Origin: Hydractinia symbiolongicarpus
Lineage: Eukaryota > Cnidaria > Hydrozoa > Anthoathecata > Hydractiniidae
DNA length: 64,000 nucleotides
Assembly: GCF_029227915.1 (NCBI RefSeq)
Contig: NC_079876.1
Coordinates: forward strand, 1,366,001 to 1,430,000
Direction: 5' to 3'
Below the pieces are notes generated by a model that had not been told where the DNA came from, ran no database searches, and saw nothing but the letters and a program-made list of their open reading frames with translations. Made by a program: the position numbers and the translations under genes. Shown here one piece after another: positions 1 through 11,873 of the stretch (its first letter is position 1; the number at the start of each line of letters is the position of its first letter).

Positions 1-203
1 ACAAAGAAAGTACCCAGGGAGTAAACTCATTTCCCGAACGATTTTTTAAATTATTTTATTACCACTAAAACGCATGAGACTTGTAGTTTTCAAAAATGTT
101 TTCATTTTTGATGAGACGCTTAATGAAAGAGGTTTAATCGCCGGCAAACTAAATCCCGCGTTTTCCCGTAAATCCGGGGCTTGGCCCGTATAGTCGAATG
201 TAT
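1..203 (+). repeat. Representative class A monomer (203 bp)
   Basis: Taken as the reference unit from one ACAAAGAAAGTA to the next. In order it carries CCCAGGGAGTAAACTCATTT, then CCCGAACG, a T-rich/A-rich stretch (T6, AAATTATTTT), CACTAAAACGCATGAGACTT, a GTTTTCA motif occurring twice 12 bp apart, GATGAGACGCT, TTTAATCGCCGGCAAAC, a GC-rich run of CCCG motifs, and a GTATAGTC...GTATAC tail. Hand count gives 77 G+C of 203 (38%) and 12 CpGs, against about 7.3 expected from base composition. Class A differs from class B in ACTAAAACG (one A longer) and TGTTTTCATTTTTGATGAG. This first copy has an unusual ATTATTTTATTACCAC, so it is itself slightly variant. Confidence 0.95.
90..111. other. Conserved 9-bp dyad (potential hairpin) in class A monomers
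   Basis: Left arm TCAAAAATG (90-98), spacer TTTT (99-102), right arm CATTTTTGA (103-111); the arms are exact reverse complements. The element recurs in most class A monomers. Common variants change one arm position, TTAAAAATG or TCAAGAATG, which in a transcript would leave a G-U pair. Class B disrupts this dyad but holds the 10-bp palindrome AAAATATTTT at the same place (for example 1308-1317). Dyads are frequent in centromeric satellites and have been proposed to matter there; any role here is inference. Confidence 0.7.
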
Positions 204-965
204 ACAAAGAAAGTACCCAGGGAGTAAACTCATTTCCAGAACGATTTTTTAAATTATTTTTTCACCACTAAAACGCATAAGACTTGCAGTTTTTAAAAAT
301 GTTTTCATTTTTGATGAGACGCTGAATAAAAGAAGTTTAATCGCCGGCAAACGAAAACCCGCGATTTCCCGTAAATCCTGGATTCAGCCCGTATAGTCAA
401 AAGTATACAAAGAAAGTACCCAGGGAGTAAACTCATTTCCCGAACGATTTTTTAACTTACTTTTTCACCACTAAAACGCATGAGACTTGTAGTTTTTAAA
501 AATGTTTTCATTTTTGATGAGACGCTGAATAAAAGAAGTTTAATCGCCGGCAAACGAAATCCCGCGTTTTCCCGTAAATCCCGGGCTTGACCCGTATAGT
601 CAAAAGTATACAAAGAAAGTACCCAGGGAGTAAACTCATTTCCCGAACGATTTTTTATATTATTTTTTTACCACTAAACGCATGAGACTTGTAGTTTTTA
701 AAAATGTTTTCATATTTAATGGGACGCTGAATAAAAGAAGTTTAATCGCCGGCAAACGAAAATCCGCGATTTCCCGTAAATCCCGGACTCGGCCCGTATA
801 GTCAAAAGTATACAAAGAAAGTACCCAGGGAATAAACTCATTTCCCGAACGATTTTTTAAATTATTTTTTCACCACTAAAACGCATGAGACTTGTAGTTT
901 TCAAAAATGTTTTCATTTTTGATGAGACGCTTAATGAAAAAGATTTAATCGCCGGCAAACGAAAT

Positions 966-999
966 CCCGCGTTTTCCCGTAAATCCCGGGCTTGGCCCG
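966..999. other. Phased CCCG cluster with short GC hairpin
   Basis: CCCG begins at 966, 976, 985 and 996, spacings of 10, 9 and 11 bp, close to one helical turn. The next CCCG, in TTTCCCGAACG of the following monomer, starts at 1047, 51 bp on. The last two motifs form CGGGC (987-991), TTG, GCCCG (995-999), a perfect 5-bp stem. The phasing is kept in most monomers. The small stem is lost in common variants ending GGACTCGGCCCG or GGACTCAGCCCG. Whether a protein or nucleosome reads this spacing cannot be told from sequence. Confidence 0.55.
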
Positions 1000-1216
1000 T
1001 ATAGTCAAAAGTATACAAAGAAAGTACCCAGGGAGTAAACTCATTTCCCGAACGATTTTTTATATTATTTTTTAACCACTAAATGCATGAGACTTGTAGT
1101 TTTCAAAAATGTTTTCATTTTTGATGAGACGCTGAATAAAAGAAGTTTAATCTCCGGCAAACGAAAACCTGCGATTTCCCGTAAATCCCGGGCTTAGCCC
1201 GTATAGTCAAAAGTAT

Positions 1217-1418
1217 ACAAAGAAAGTACCCAGGGAGGTAACTCATTTCCCGAACGATTTTTTATATTATTTTTTTACCACTAAACGCATGAGACTTGTA
1301 GTTTTCAAAAATATTTTCATATTTGATGGGACGCTGAATAAAAGAAGTTTAATCGCCGGCAAACGAAAATCCGCGATTCCCCGTAAATCCCGGATTCGGC
1401 CCGTATAGTCAAAAGTAT
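1217..1418 (+). repeat. Representative class B monomer (202 bp)
   Basis: Class B shares the monomer frame but carries a linked set of differences: TTTTTTATATTATTTTTTTACC before ACTAAACG (one A fewer), then AAAATATTTTCATATTTGATGGGACGC in place of the class A version, and usually AAAATCCGCGATTTCC downstream. The linked changes recur through the entire window, singly or in short runs among class A units, so the split predates most block duplications seen here. Hybrids occur, with class B TATATT and ACTAAACG but class A TGTTTTCAT (for example near 655-720 and 37,290-37,360), indicating exchange between classes. Confidence 0.9.
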
Positions 1419-4400
1419 ACAAAGAAAGTACCCAGGGAGTAAACTCATTTCCCGAACGATTTTTTAAATTAGTTTTTCACCACTAAAACGCATGAGACTT
1501 GTAGTTTTCAAAAATGTTTTCATTTTTGATGAGACGCTTAATGAAAGAGGTTTAATCGCCGGCAAACTAAATCCCGCGTTTTCCCGTAAATCCGGGGCTT
1601 GGCCCGTATAGTCGAATGTATACAAAGAAAGTACGCAGGGAGTAAACTCATTTCCCGAACGATTTTTTAAATTTTTTTTTCACCACTAAAACGCATGAGA
1701 CTTGTAGTTTTCAAAAATGTTTTCATTTTTCATGAGACGCTTAATGAAAGAGGTTTAATCGCCGGAAAACGAAAACCCGCGATTTCCCGTAAATCCCGGG
1801 CTTGGCCCGTATAGTCGAATGTATACAAAGAAAGTACCCTGTGAGTAAACTCATTTCCAGAACGATTTTTTAAATTATTTTTTCACCACTAAAACGCATA
1901 AGACTTGTAGTTTTTAAAAATGTTTTCATTTTTGATGAGACGCTGAATAAAAGAAGTTTAATCGCCGGCAAACGAAAACCCGCGATTTCCCGTAAATCCT
2001 GGACTCAGCCCGTATAGTCAAAAGTATACAAAGAAAGTACCTAGGGAGTAAACTCATTTCCCAAACGATTTTTTAAATTATTATTTCACCACTAAAACGC
2101 ATGAGACTTGTAGTTTTCAAGAATGTTTTCATTTTTGATGAGACGCTGAATAAAAGAAGTTTAATCGCCGGCAAACGAAAACCCGCGATTTCCCGTAAAT
2201 CCTGGACTCAGCCCGTATAGTCAAAAGTATACAAAGAAAGTACCTAGGGAGTAAACTCATTTCCCAAACGATTTTTTAAATTATTTTATCACCACTAAAC
2301 GCATGAGACTTGTAGTTTTCAAAAATATTTTCATATTTGATGGGACGCTGAATAAAAGAAGTTTAATCGCCGGCAAACGAAAACCCGCGATTTCCCGTAA
2401 ATCCAGGGCTTGGCCCGTATAGTCGAATGTATACAAAGAAAGTACGCAGGGAGTAAACTCATTTCCCGAACGATTTTTTAAATTTTTTTTTCACCACTAA
2501 AACGCATGAGACTTGTAGTTTTCAAAAATGTTTTCATTTTTCATGAGACGCTTAATGAAAGAGGTTTAATCGCCGGAAAACGAAAACCCGCGATTTCCCG
2601 TAAATCCCGGGCTTGGCCCGTATAGTCGAATGTATACAAAGAAAGTACCCTGTGAGTAAACTCATTTCCAGAACGATTTTTTAAATTATTTTTTCACCAC
2701 TAAAACGCATAAGACTTGTAGTTTTTAAAAATGTTTTCATTTTTGATGAGACGCTGAATAAAAGAAGTTTAATCGCCGGCAAACGAAAACCCGCGATTTC
2801 CCGTAAATCCTGGACTCAGCCCGTATAGTCAAAAGTATACAAAGAAAGTACCTAGGGAGTAAACTCATTTCCCAAACGATTTTTTAAATTATTATTTCAC
2901 CACTAAAACGCATGAGACTTGTAGTTTTCAAGAATGTTTTCATTTTTGATGAGACGCTGAATAAAAGCAGTATAATCGCCGGCAAACGAAAACCCGCGAT
3001 TTCCCGTAAATCCCGGGCTTGGCACGTATAGTCGAATGTATACAAAGAAAGTACCCTGTGAGTAAACTTATTTCCAGAACGATTTTTTAAATTATTTTTT
3101 CACCACTAAAACGCAAAAGACTTGTAGTTTTTAAAAATGTTTTCATTTTTGATAAGACGCTGAATAAAAGAAGTTCAATCGCCGGCAAACTAAAACCCAC
3201 GATTTCCCGTAAATCCCGGCTTGGCCCGTATAGTCAAAAGTATACAAAGAAAGTACCCAGGGAGTAAACTCATTTCCCGAACGATTTTTTATATTATTTT
3301 TTTACCACTAAACGCATGAGACTTGTAGTTTTCAAAAATATTTTCATATTTGATGGGACGCTGAATAAAAGAAGTTTAATCGCCGGCAAACGAAAACCCG
3401 CGATTTCCCGTAAATCCTGGACTCAGCCCGTATAGTCAAAAGTATACAAAGAAAGTACCTACGGAGTAAACTCATTTCCCGAACGATTTTTTATATTATT
3501 TTTTTACCACTAAACGCATGAGACTTGTAGTTTTCAAAAATATTTTCATATTTGATGGGACGCTGAATAAAAGAAGTTTAATCGCCGGCAAACGAAAATC
3601 CGCGATTTCCCGTAAATCCCAGACTCGGCCCGTATAGTCAAAAGTATACAAAGAAAGTACCCAGGGAGTAAACTCATTTCCCGAACGATTTTGTAAATTA
3701 TTTTATCACCACTAAACGCATGAGACTTGTAGTTTTCAAAAATATTTTCATATTTGATGGGACGCTGAATAAAAGAAGTTTAATCGCCGGCAAACGAAAA
3801 CCCGCGATTTCCCGTAAATCCTGGACTCAGCCCGTATAGTCAAAAGTATACAAAGAAAGTACCTACGGAGTAAACTCATTTCCCGAACGATTTTTTATAT
3901 TATTTTTTTACCACTAAACGCATGAGACTTGTAGTTTTCAAAAATATTTTCATATTTGATGGGACGCTGAATAAAAGAGGTTTAATCGCCGGCAAACTAA
4001 ATCCCGCGTTTTCCCGTAAATCCGGGGCTTGGCCCGTATAGTCGAATGTATACAAAGAAAGTACGCAGGGAGTAAACTCATTTCCCGAACGATTTTTTAA
4101 ATTTTTTTTTCACCACTAAAACGCATGAGACTTGTAGTTTTCAAAAATGTTTTCATTTTTCATGAGACGCTTAATGAAAGAGGTTTAATCGCCGGAAAAC
4201 GAAAACCCGCGATTTCCCGTAAATCCCGGGCTTGGCCCGTATAGTCGAATGTATACAAAGAAAGTACCCTGTGAGTAAACTCATTTCCAGAACGATTTTT
4301 TAAATTATTTTTTCACCACTAAAACGCATAAGACTTGTAGTTTTTAAAAATGTTTTCATTTTTGATCAGACGCTGAATAAAAGAAGTTTAATCGCCGGCA

Positions 4401-5264
4401 AACGAAAACCCGCGATTTCCCGTAAATCCTGGGCTTAGCCCGTATAGTCAAATGTATACAAAGAAAGTACCCAGGGAGTAAACTCATTTCCCGAGCGATT
4501 TTTTAAATTTTTTTTTCACCACTAAAACGCAAAAGACTTGTAGTTTTCAAGAATGTTTTCATTTTTGATGAGACGCTGAATAAAAGCAGTATAATCGCCG
4601 GCAAACGAAAACCCGCGATTTCCCGTAAATCCCGGGCTTGGCACGTATAGTCGAATGTATACAAAGAAAGTACCCTGTGAGTAAACTTATTTCCAGAACG
4701 ATTTTTTAAATTATTTTTTCACCACTAAAACGCAAAAGACTTGTAGTTTTTAAAAATGTTTTCATTTTTGATAAGACGCTGAATAAAAGAAGTTCAATCG
4801 CCGGCAAACTAAAACCCACGATTTCCCGTAAATCCCATCTTGGCCCGTATAGTCAAAAGTATACAAAGAAAGTACCCAGGGAGTAAACTCATTTCCCGAA
4901 CGATTTTTTATATTATTTTTTTACCACTAAACGCATGAGACTTGCAGTTTTCAAAAATGTTTTCATTTTTGATGAGACGCTGAATAAAAGAAGTTTAATC
5001 GCCGGCAAACGAAAACCTGCGATTTCCCGTAAATCCCGGGCTTGGCCCGTATAGTCAAAAGTATACAAAGAAAGTACCCAGGGAGGTAACTCATTTCCCG
5101 AACGATTTTTTATATTATTTTTTTACCACTAAACGCATGAGACTTGTAGTTTTCAAAAATATTTTCATATTTGATGGGACGCTGAATAAAAGAAGTTTAA
5201 TCGCCGGCAAACGAAAATCCGCGATTTCCCGTAAATCCTGGACTCAGCCCGTATAGTCAAAAGT

Positions 5265-8200
5265 ATACAAAAAAGTACCTACGGAGTAAACTCATTTCCC
5301 GAACGATTTTTTATATTATTTTATCACCACTAAAACGCATGAGACTTGTAGTTTTCAAAAATGTTTTCATTTTTGATGAGACGCTTAATGAAAGAGGTTT
5401 AATCGCCGGCAAACTAAATCCCGCGTTTTCCCGTAAATCCGGGGCTTGGCCCGTATAGTCGAATGTATACAAAGAAAGTACCCAGGGAGTAAACTCATTT
5501 CCAGAACGATTTTTTAAATTATTTTTTCACCACTAAAACGCATAAGACTTGCAGTTTTTAAAAATGTTTTCATTTTTGATGAGACGCTGAATAAAAGAAG
5601 TTTAATCGCCGGCAAACGAAAACCCGCGATTTCCCGTAAATCCTGGATTCAGCCCGTATAGTCAAAAGTATACAAAGAAAGTACCCAGGGAGTAAACTCA
5701 TTTCCCGAACGATTTTTTAACTTACTTTTTCACCACTAAAACGCATGAGACTTGTAGTTTTTAAAAATGTTTTCATTTTTGATGAGACGCTGAATAAAAG
5801 AAGTTTAATCGCCGGCAAACGAAATCCCGCGTTTTCCCGTAAATCCCGGGCTTGACCCGTATAGTCAAAAGTATACAAAGAAAGTACCCAGGGAGTAAAC
5901 TCATTTCCCGAACGATTTTTTAAATTATTTTTTTACCACTAAACGCATGAGACTTGTAGTTTTTAAAAATGTTTTCATATTTAATGGGACGCTGAATAAA
6001 AGAAGTTTAATCGCCGGCAAACGAAAATCCGCGATTTCCCGTAAATCCTGGATTCAGCCCGTATAGTCAAAAGTATACAAAGAAAGTACCCAGGGAGTAA
6101 ACTCATTTCCCGAACGATTTTTTAACTTACTTTTTCACCACTAAAACGCATGAGACTTGTAGTTTTTAAAAATGTTTTCATTTTTGATGAGACGCTGAAT
6201 AAAAGAAGTTTAATCGCCGGCAAACGAAATCCCGCGTTTTCCCGTAAATCCCGGGCTTGACCCGTATAGTCAAAAGTATACAAAGAAAGTACCCAGGGAG
6301 TAAACTCATTTCCCGAACGATTTTTTAAATTATTTTTTTACCACTAAACGCATGAGACTTGTAGTTTTTAAAAATGTTTTCATATTTAATGGGACGCTGA
6401 ATAAAAGAAGTTTAATCGCCGGCAAACGAAAATCCGCGATTTCCCGTAAATCCCGGACTCGGCCCGTATAGTCAAAAGTATACAAAGAAAGTACCCAGGG
6501 AATAAACTCATTTCCCGAACGATTTTTTAAATTATTTTTTCACCACTAAAACGCATGAGACTTGTAGTTTTCAAAAATGTTTTCATTTTTGATGAGACGC
6601 TTAATGAAAAAGATTTAATCGCCGGCAAACGAAATCCCGCGTTTTCCCGTAAATCCCGGGCTTGGCCCGTATAGTCAAAAGTATACAAAGAAAGTACCCA
6701 GGGAGTAAACTCATTTCCCGAACGATTTTTTATATTATTTTTTAACCACTAAATGCATGAGACTTGTAGTTTTCAAAAATATTTTCATTTTTGATGAGAC
6801 GCTGAATAAAAGAAGTTTAATCTCCGGCAAACGAAAACCTGCGATTTCCCGTAAATCCCGGGCTTAGCCCGTATAGTCAAAAGTATACAAAGAAAGTACC
6901 CAGGGAGGTAACTCATTTCCCGAACGATTTTTTATATTATTTTTTTACCACTAAACGCATGAGACTTGTAGTTTTCAAAAATATTTTCATATTTGATGGG
7001 ACGCTGAATAAAAGAAGTTTAATTGCCGGCAAACGAAAACCCGCGATTTCCCGTAAATCCTGGACTCAGCCCGTATAGTCAAAAGTATACAAAGAAAGTA
7101 CCTAGGGAGTAAACTCATTTCCCGAACGATTTTTTATATTATTTTTTTACCACTAAACGCATGAGACTTGTAGTTTTCAAAAATATTTTCATATTTGATG
7201 GGACGCTGAATAAAAGAAGTTTAATCGCCGGCAAACGAAAATCCGCGATTCCCCGTAAATCCCGGATTCGGCCCGTATAGTCAAAAGTATACAAAGAAAG
7301 TACCCAGGGAGTAAACTCATTTCCCGAACGATTTTTTATATTATTTTTTTACCACTAAACGCATGAGACTTGTAGTTTTCAAAAATATTTTCATATTTGA
7401 TGGGACGCTGAATAAAAGAAGTTTAATCGCCGGCAAACGAAAACCCGCGATTTCCCGTAAATCCTGGACTCAGCCCATATAGTCAAAAGTATACAAAGAA
7501 AGTACCTACGGAGTAAACTCATTTCCCGAACGATTTTTTATATTATTTTTTTACCACTAAACGCATGAGACTTGTAGTTTTCAAAAATATTTTCATATTT
7601 GATGGGACGCTGAATAAAAGAAGTTTAATCGCCGGCAAACGAAAATCCGCGATTTCCCGTAAATCCCAGACTCGGCCCGTATAGTCAAAAGTATACAAAG
7701 AAAGTACCCAGGGAGTAAACTCATTTCCCGAACGATTTTGTAAATTATTTTATCACCACTAAAACGCATGAGACTTGTAGTTTTCAAAAATGTTTTCATT
7801 TTTGATGGGACGCTTAATGAAAGAGGTTTAATCGCCGGCAAACTAAATCCAGCGTTTTCCCGTAAATCCGGGGCTTAGCCCGTATAGTCAAATGTATACA
7901 AAGAAAGTACCCAGGGAGTAAACTCATTTCCCGAGCGATTTTTTAAATTTTTTTTTCACCACTAAAACGCATGAGACTTGTAGTTTTCAAAAATGTTTTC
8001 ATTTTTCATGAGACGCTTAATGAAAGAGGTTTAATCGCCGGAAAACGAAAACCCGCGAATTCCCGTAAATCCCGGGCTTGGCCCGTATAGTCGAATGTAT
8101 ACAAAGAAAGTACCCTGTGAGTAAACTCATTTCCAGAACGATTTTTTAAATTATTTTTTCACCACTAAAACGCATAAGACTTGTAGTTTTTAAAAATGTT

Positions 8201-9110
8201 TTCATTTTTGATGAGACGCTGAATTAAAGAAGTTTAATCGCCGGCAAACGAAAACCCGCGATTTCCCGTAAATCCTGGACTCAGCCCGTATAGTCAAAAG
8301 TATACAAAGAAAGTACCTAGGGAGTAAACTCATTTCCCGAACGATTTTTTAAATTATTATTTCACCACTAAAACGCAAAAGACTTGTAGTTTTCAAGAAT
8401 GTTTTCATTTTTGATGAGACGCTGAATAAAAGCAGTATAATCGCCGGCAAACGAAAACCCGCGATTTCCCGTAAATCCCGGGCTTGGCACGTATAGTCGA
8501 ATGTATACAAAGAAAGTACCCTGTGAGTAAACTTATTTCCAGAACGATTTTTTAAATTATTTTTTCACCACTAAAACGCAAAAGACTTGTAGTTTTTAAA
8601 AATGTTTTCATTTTTGATAAGACGCTGAATAAAAGAAGTTCAATCGCCGGCAAACTAAAACCCACGATTTCCCGTAAATCCCATCTTGGCCCGTATAGTC
8701 AAAAGTATACAAAGAAAGTACCCAGGGAGTAAACTCATTTCCCGAACGATTTTTTATATTATTTTTTTACCACTAAACGCATGAGACTTGCAGTTTTCAA
8801 AAATGTTTTCATTTTTGATGAGACGCTGAATAAAAGAAGTTTAATCGCCGGCAAACGAAAACCTGCGATTTCCCGTAAATCCCGGGCTTGGCCCGTATAG
8901 TCAAAAGTATACAAAGAAAGTACCCAGGGAGGTAACTCATTTCCCGAACGATTTTTTATATTATTTTTTTACCACTAAACGCATGAGACTTGTAGTTTTC
9001 AAAAATATTTTCATATTTGATGGGACGCTGAATAAAAGAAGTTTAATCGCCGGCAAACGAAAATCCGCGATTTCCCGTAAATCCTGGACTCAGCCCGTAT
9101 AGTCAAAAGT
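5265..9110 (+). repeat. Block I, higher-order copy 2 (3,846 bp, 19 monomers)
   Basis: It begins with the same CAAACTAAATCCCGCG monomer as copy 1 and ends where copy 3 begins, again after an ACAAAAAAGTACCTACGG junction (5,266 and 9,113 regions, both lacking a G). Removing an internal 405-bp dimer duplication leaves 3,441 bp, or 17 monomers, matching the 3,441-bp offset to copy 3 at the AGGGAATAAACTC marker (6,501 against 9,942). It includes one more monomer than copy 1 around 7,020-7,220 (AATTGCCGGC then CCTAGGGAG), which copy 3 also has. From about 7,330 it departs from copy 3 and follows the sequence found again at 15.6-18.06 kb. Confidence 0.85.
5672..6481 (+). repeat. Tandem duplication of a 405-bp dimer
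   Basis: Two adjacent 405-bp units (5,672-6,076 and 6,077-6,481) each hold a CTTACTTTTTC monomer (5,721 and 6,126) and an ATTTAATGGG monomer. Copies 1 and 3 of block I have the pair once. The end of the first unit is chimeric: it starts as the ATTTAATGGG monomer but finishes with TCCTGGATTCAGCCC, the ending of the monomer that normally precedes the pair. That places the unequal-exchange junction around 6,030-6,050, in register with the 203-bp period. Confidence 0.9.
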
Positions 9111-11873
9111 ATACAAAAAAGTACCTACGGAGTAAACTCATTTCCCGAACGATTTTTTATATTATTTTATCACCACTAAAACGCATGAGACTTGTAGTTT
9201 TCAAAAATGTTTTCATTTTTGATGAGACGCTTAATGAAAGAGGTTTAATCGCCGGCAAACTAAATCCCGCGTTTTCCCGTAAATCCGGGGCTTGGCCCGT
9301 ATAGTCGAATGTATACAAAGAAAGTACCCAGGGAGTAAACTCATTTCCAGAACGATTTTTTAAATTATTTTTTCACCACTAAAACGCATAAGACTTGCAG
9401 TTTTTAAAAATGTTTTCATTTTTGATGAGACGCTGAATAAAAGAAGTTTAATCGCCGGCAAACGAAAACCCGCGATTTCCCGTAAATCCTGGATTCAGCC
9501 CGTATAGTCAAAAGTATACAAAGAAAGTACCCAGGGAGTAAACTCATTTCCCGAACGATTTTTTAACTTACTTTTTCACCACTAAAACGCATGAGACTTG
9601 TAGTTTTTAAAAATGTTTTCATTTTTGATGAGACGCTGAATAAAAGAAGTTTAATCGCCGGCAAACGAAATCCCGCGTTTTCCCGTAAATCCCGGGCTTG
9701 ACCCGTATAGTCAAAAGTATACAAAGAAAGTACCCAGGGAGTAAACTCATTTCCCGAACGATTTTTTATATTATTTTTTTACCACTAAACGCATGAGACT
9801 TGTAGTTTTTAAAAATGTTTTCATATTTAATGGGACGCTGAATAAAAGAAGTTTAATCGCCGGCAAACGAAAATCCGCGATTTCCCGTAAATCCCGGACT
9901 CGGCCCGTATAGTCAAAAGTATACAAAGAAAGTACCCAGGGAATAAACTCATTTCCCGAACGATTTTTTAAATTATTTTTTCACCACTAAAACGCATGAG
10001 ACTTGTAGTTTTCAAAAATGTTTTCATTTTTGATGAGACGCTTAATGAAAAAGATTTAATCGCCGGCAAACGAAATCCCGCGTTTTCCCGTAAATCCCGG
10101 GCTTGGCCCGTATAGTCAAAAGTATACAAAGAAAGTACCCAGGGAGTAAACTCATTTCCCGAACGATTTTTTATATTATTTTTTAACCACTAAATGCATG
10201 AGACTTGTAGTTTTCAAAAATATTTTCATTTTTGATGAGACGCTGAATAAAAGAAGTTTAATCTCCGGCAAACGAAAACCTGCGATTTCCCGTAAATCCC
10301 GGGCTTAGCCCGTATAGTCAAAAGTATACAAAGAAAGTACCCAGGGAGGTAACTCATTTCCCGAACGATTTTTTATATTATTTTTTTACCACTAAACGCA
10401 TGAGACTTGTAGTTTTCAAAAATATTTTCATATTTGATGGGACGCTGAATAAAAGAAGTTTAATTGCCGGCAAACGAAAACCCGCGATTTCCCGTAAATC
10501 CTGGACTCAGCCCGTATAGTCAAAAGTATACAAAGAAAGTACCTAGGGAGTAAACTCATTTCCCGAACGATTTTTTATATTATTTTTTTACCACTAAACG
10601 CATGAGACTTGTAGTTTTCAAAAATATTTTCATATTTGATGGGACGCTGAATAAAAGAAGTTTAATCGCCGGCAAACGAAAATCCGCGATTCCCCGTAAA
10701 TCCCGGATTCGGCCCGTATAGTCAAAAGTATACAAAGAAAGTACCCAGGGAGTAAACTCATTTCCCGAACGATTTTTTAAATTAGTTTTTCACCACTAAA
10801 ACGCATGAGACTTGTAGTTTTCAAAAATGTTTTCATTTTTGATGAGACGCTTAATGAAAGAGGTTTAATCGCCGGCAAACTAAATCCCGCGTTTTCCCGT
10901 AAATCCGGGGCTTGGCCCGTATAGTCGAATGTATACAAAGAAAGTACGCAGGGAGTAAACTCATTTCCCGAACGATTTTTTAAATTTTTTTTTCACCACT
11001 AAAACGCATGAGACTTGTAGTTTTCAAAAATGTTTTCATTTTTCATGAGACGCTTAATGAAAGAGGTTTAATCGCCGGAAAACGAAAACCCGCGATTTCC
11101 CGTAAATCCCGGGCTTGGCCCGTATAGTCGAATGTATACAAAGAAAGTACCCTGTGAGTAAACTCATTTCCAGAACGATTTTTTAAATTATTTTTTCACC
11201 ACTAAAACGCATAAGACTTGTAGTTTTTAAAAATGTTTTCATTTTTGATGAGACGCTGAATAAAAGAAGTTTAGTCGCCGGCAAACGAAAACCCGCGATT
11301 TCCCGTAAATCCTGGACTCAGCCCGTATAGTCAAAAGTATACAAAGAAAGTACCTAGGGAGTAAACTCATTTCCCAAACGATTTTTTAAATTATTATTTC
11401 ACCACTAAAACGCATGAGACTTGTAGTTTTCAAGAATGTTTTCATTTTTGATGAGACGCTGAATAAAAGAAGTTTAATCGCCGGCAAACGAAAACCCGCG
11501 ATTTCCCGTAAATCCTGGACTCAGCCCGTATAGTCAAAAGTATACAAAGAAAGTACCTAGGGAGTAAACTCATTTCCCAAACGATTTTTTAAATTATTTT
11601 ATCACCACTAAACGCATGAGACTTGTAGTTTTCAAAAATATTTTCATATTTGATGGGACGCTGAATAAAAGAAGTTTAATCGCCGGCAAACGAAAACCCG
11701 CGATTTCCCGTAAATCCAGGGCTTGGCCCGTATAGTCGAATGTATACAAAGAAAGTACGCAGGGAGTAAACTCATTTCCCGAACGATTTTTTAAATTTTT
11801 TTTTCACCACTAAAACGCATGAGACTTGTAGTTTTCAAAAATGTTTTCATTTTTCATGAGACGCTTAATGAAA
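9111..11873 (+). repeat. Block I, higher-order copy 3, first part
   Basis: This follows copy 1 monomer by monomer (offset 9,111, then 9,313 after one extra monomer at about 10,440-10,640 that copy 2 also carries). Markers shared with copy 1 include AGGGAATAAACTC (9,942), AATCTCCGG, GGAGGTAACTC, CGATTCCCCGTAAAT and TTAAATTAGTTTTTC. Private changes are few, for example TTTAGTCGCC near 11,271 and TTTTCCAGAATG near 12,240 just downstream. No gene or unique sequence lies here. Confidence 0.85.

Larger units (their letters stand above)
1..5264 (+). repeat. Block I, higher-order copy 1 (~26 monomers)
   Basis: Variant order here defines the block I unit: the CAAACTAAATCCCGCG monomer, a TTTCCAGAACG monomer, a CTTACTTTTTC monomer, an ATTTAATGGG monomer, an AGGGAATAAACTC monomer, an AATCTCCGG monomer, a GGAGGTAACTC monomer, then GTACGCAGGG, GTACCCTGTGAG and GTACCTAGGG monomers. 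Bases 1-820 match 5,265 onward at offset 5,265. Bases 1,428 to about 4,430 match 10,741 onward, at offset 9,313 and then 10,729 after a 1,416-bp insertion. The tail 4,440-5,264 instead resembles 7,880-9,110. The copy is therefore a mosaic of two block I haplotypes joined near 4,430. Differences between matched stretches are rare. Confidence 0.85.

Noticed and set aside
44-60. TATA-like and T-rich stretches as promoters or Pol III terminators
   Set aside because: They occur in every monomer as part of the AT-rich segment, and no Pol III A/B box pair or start-site context accompanies them. Satellite transcription cannot be judged from sequence.
185-198. Possible CENP-B box (CCCG then CGAA, reverse orientation)
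   Set aside because: The core box on this strand needs CCCG and CGAA separated by 7 bases. Here the gap is 6 (189-194), and many monomers read CAAAAG instead of CGAATG, losing CGAA. At most a near-miss.
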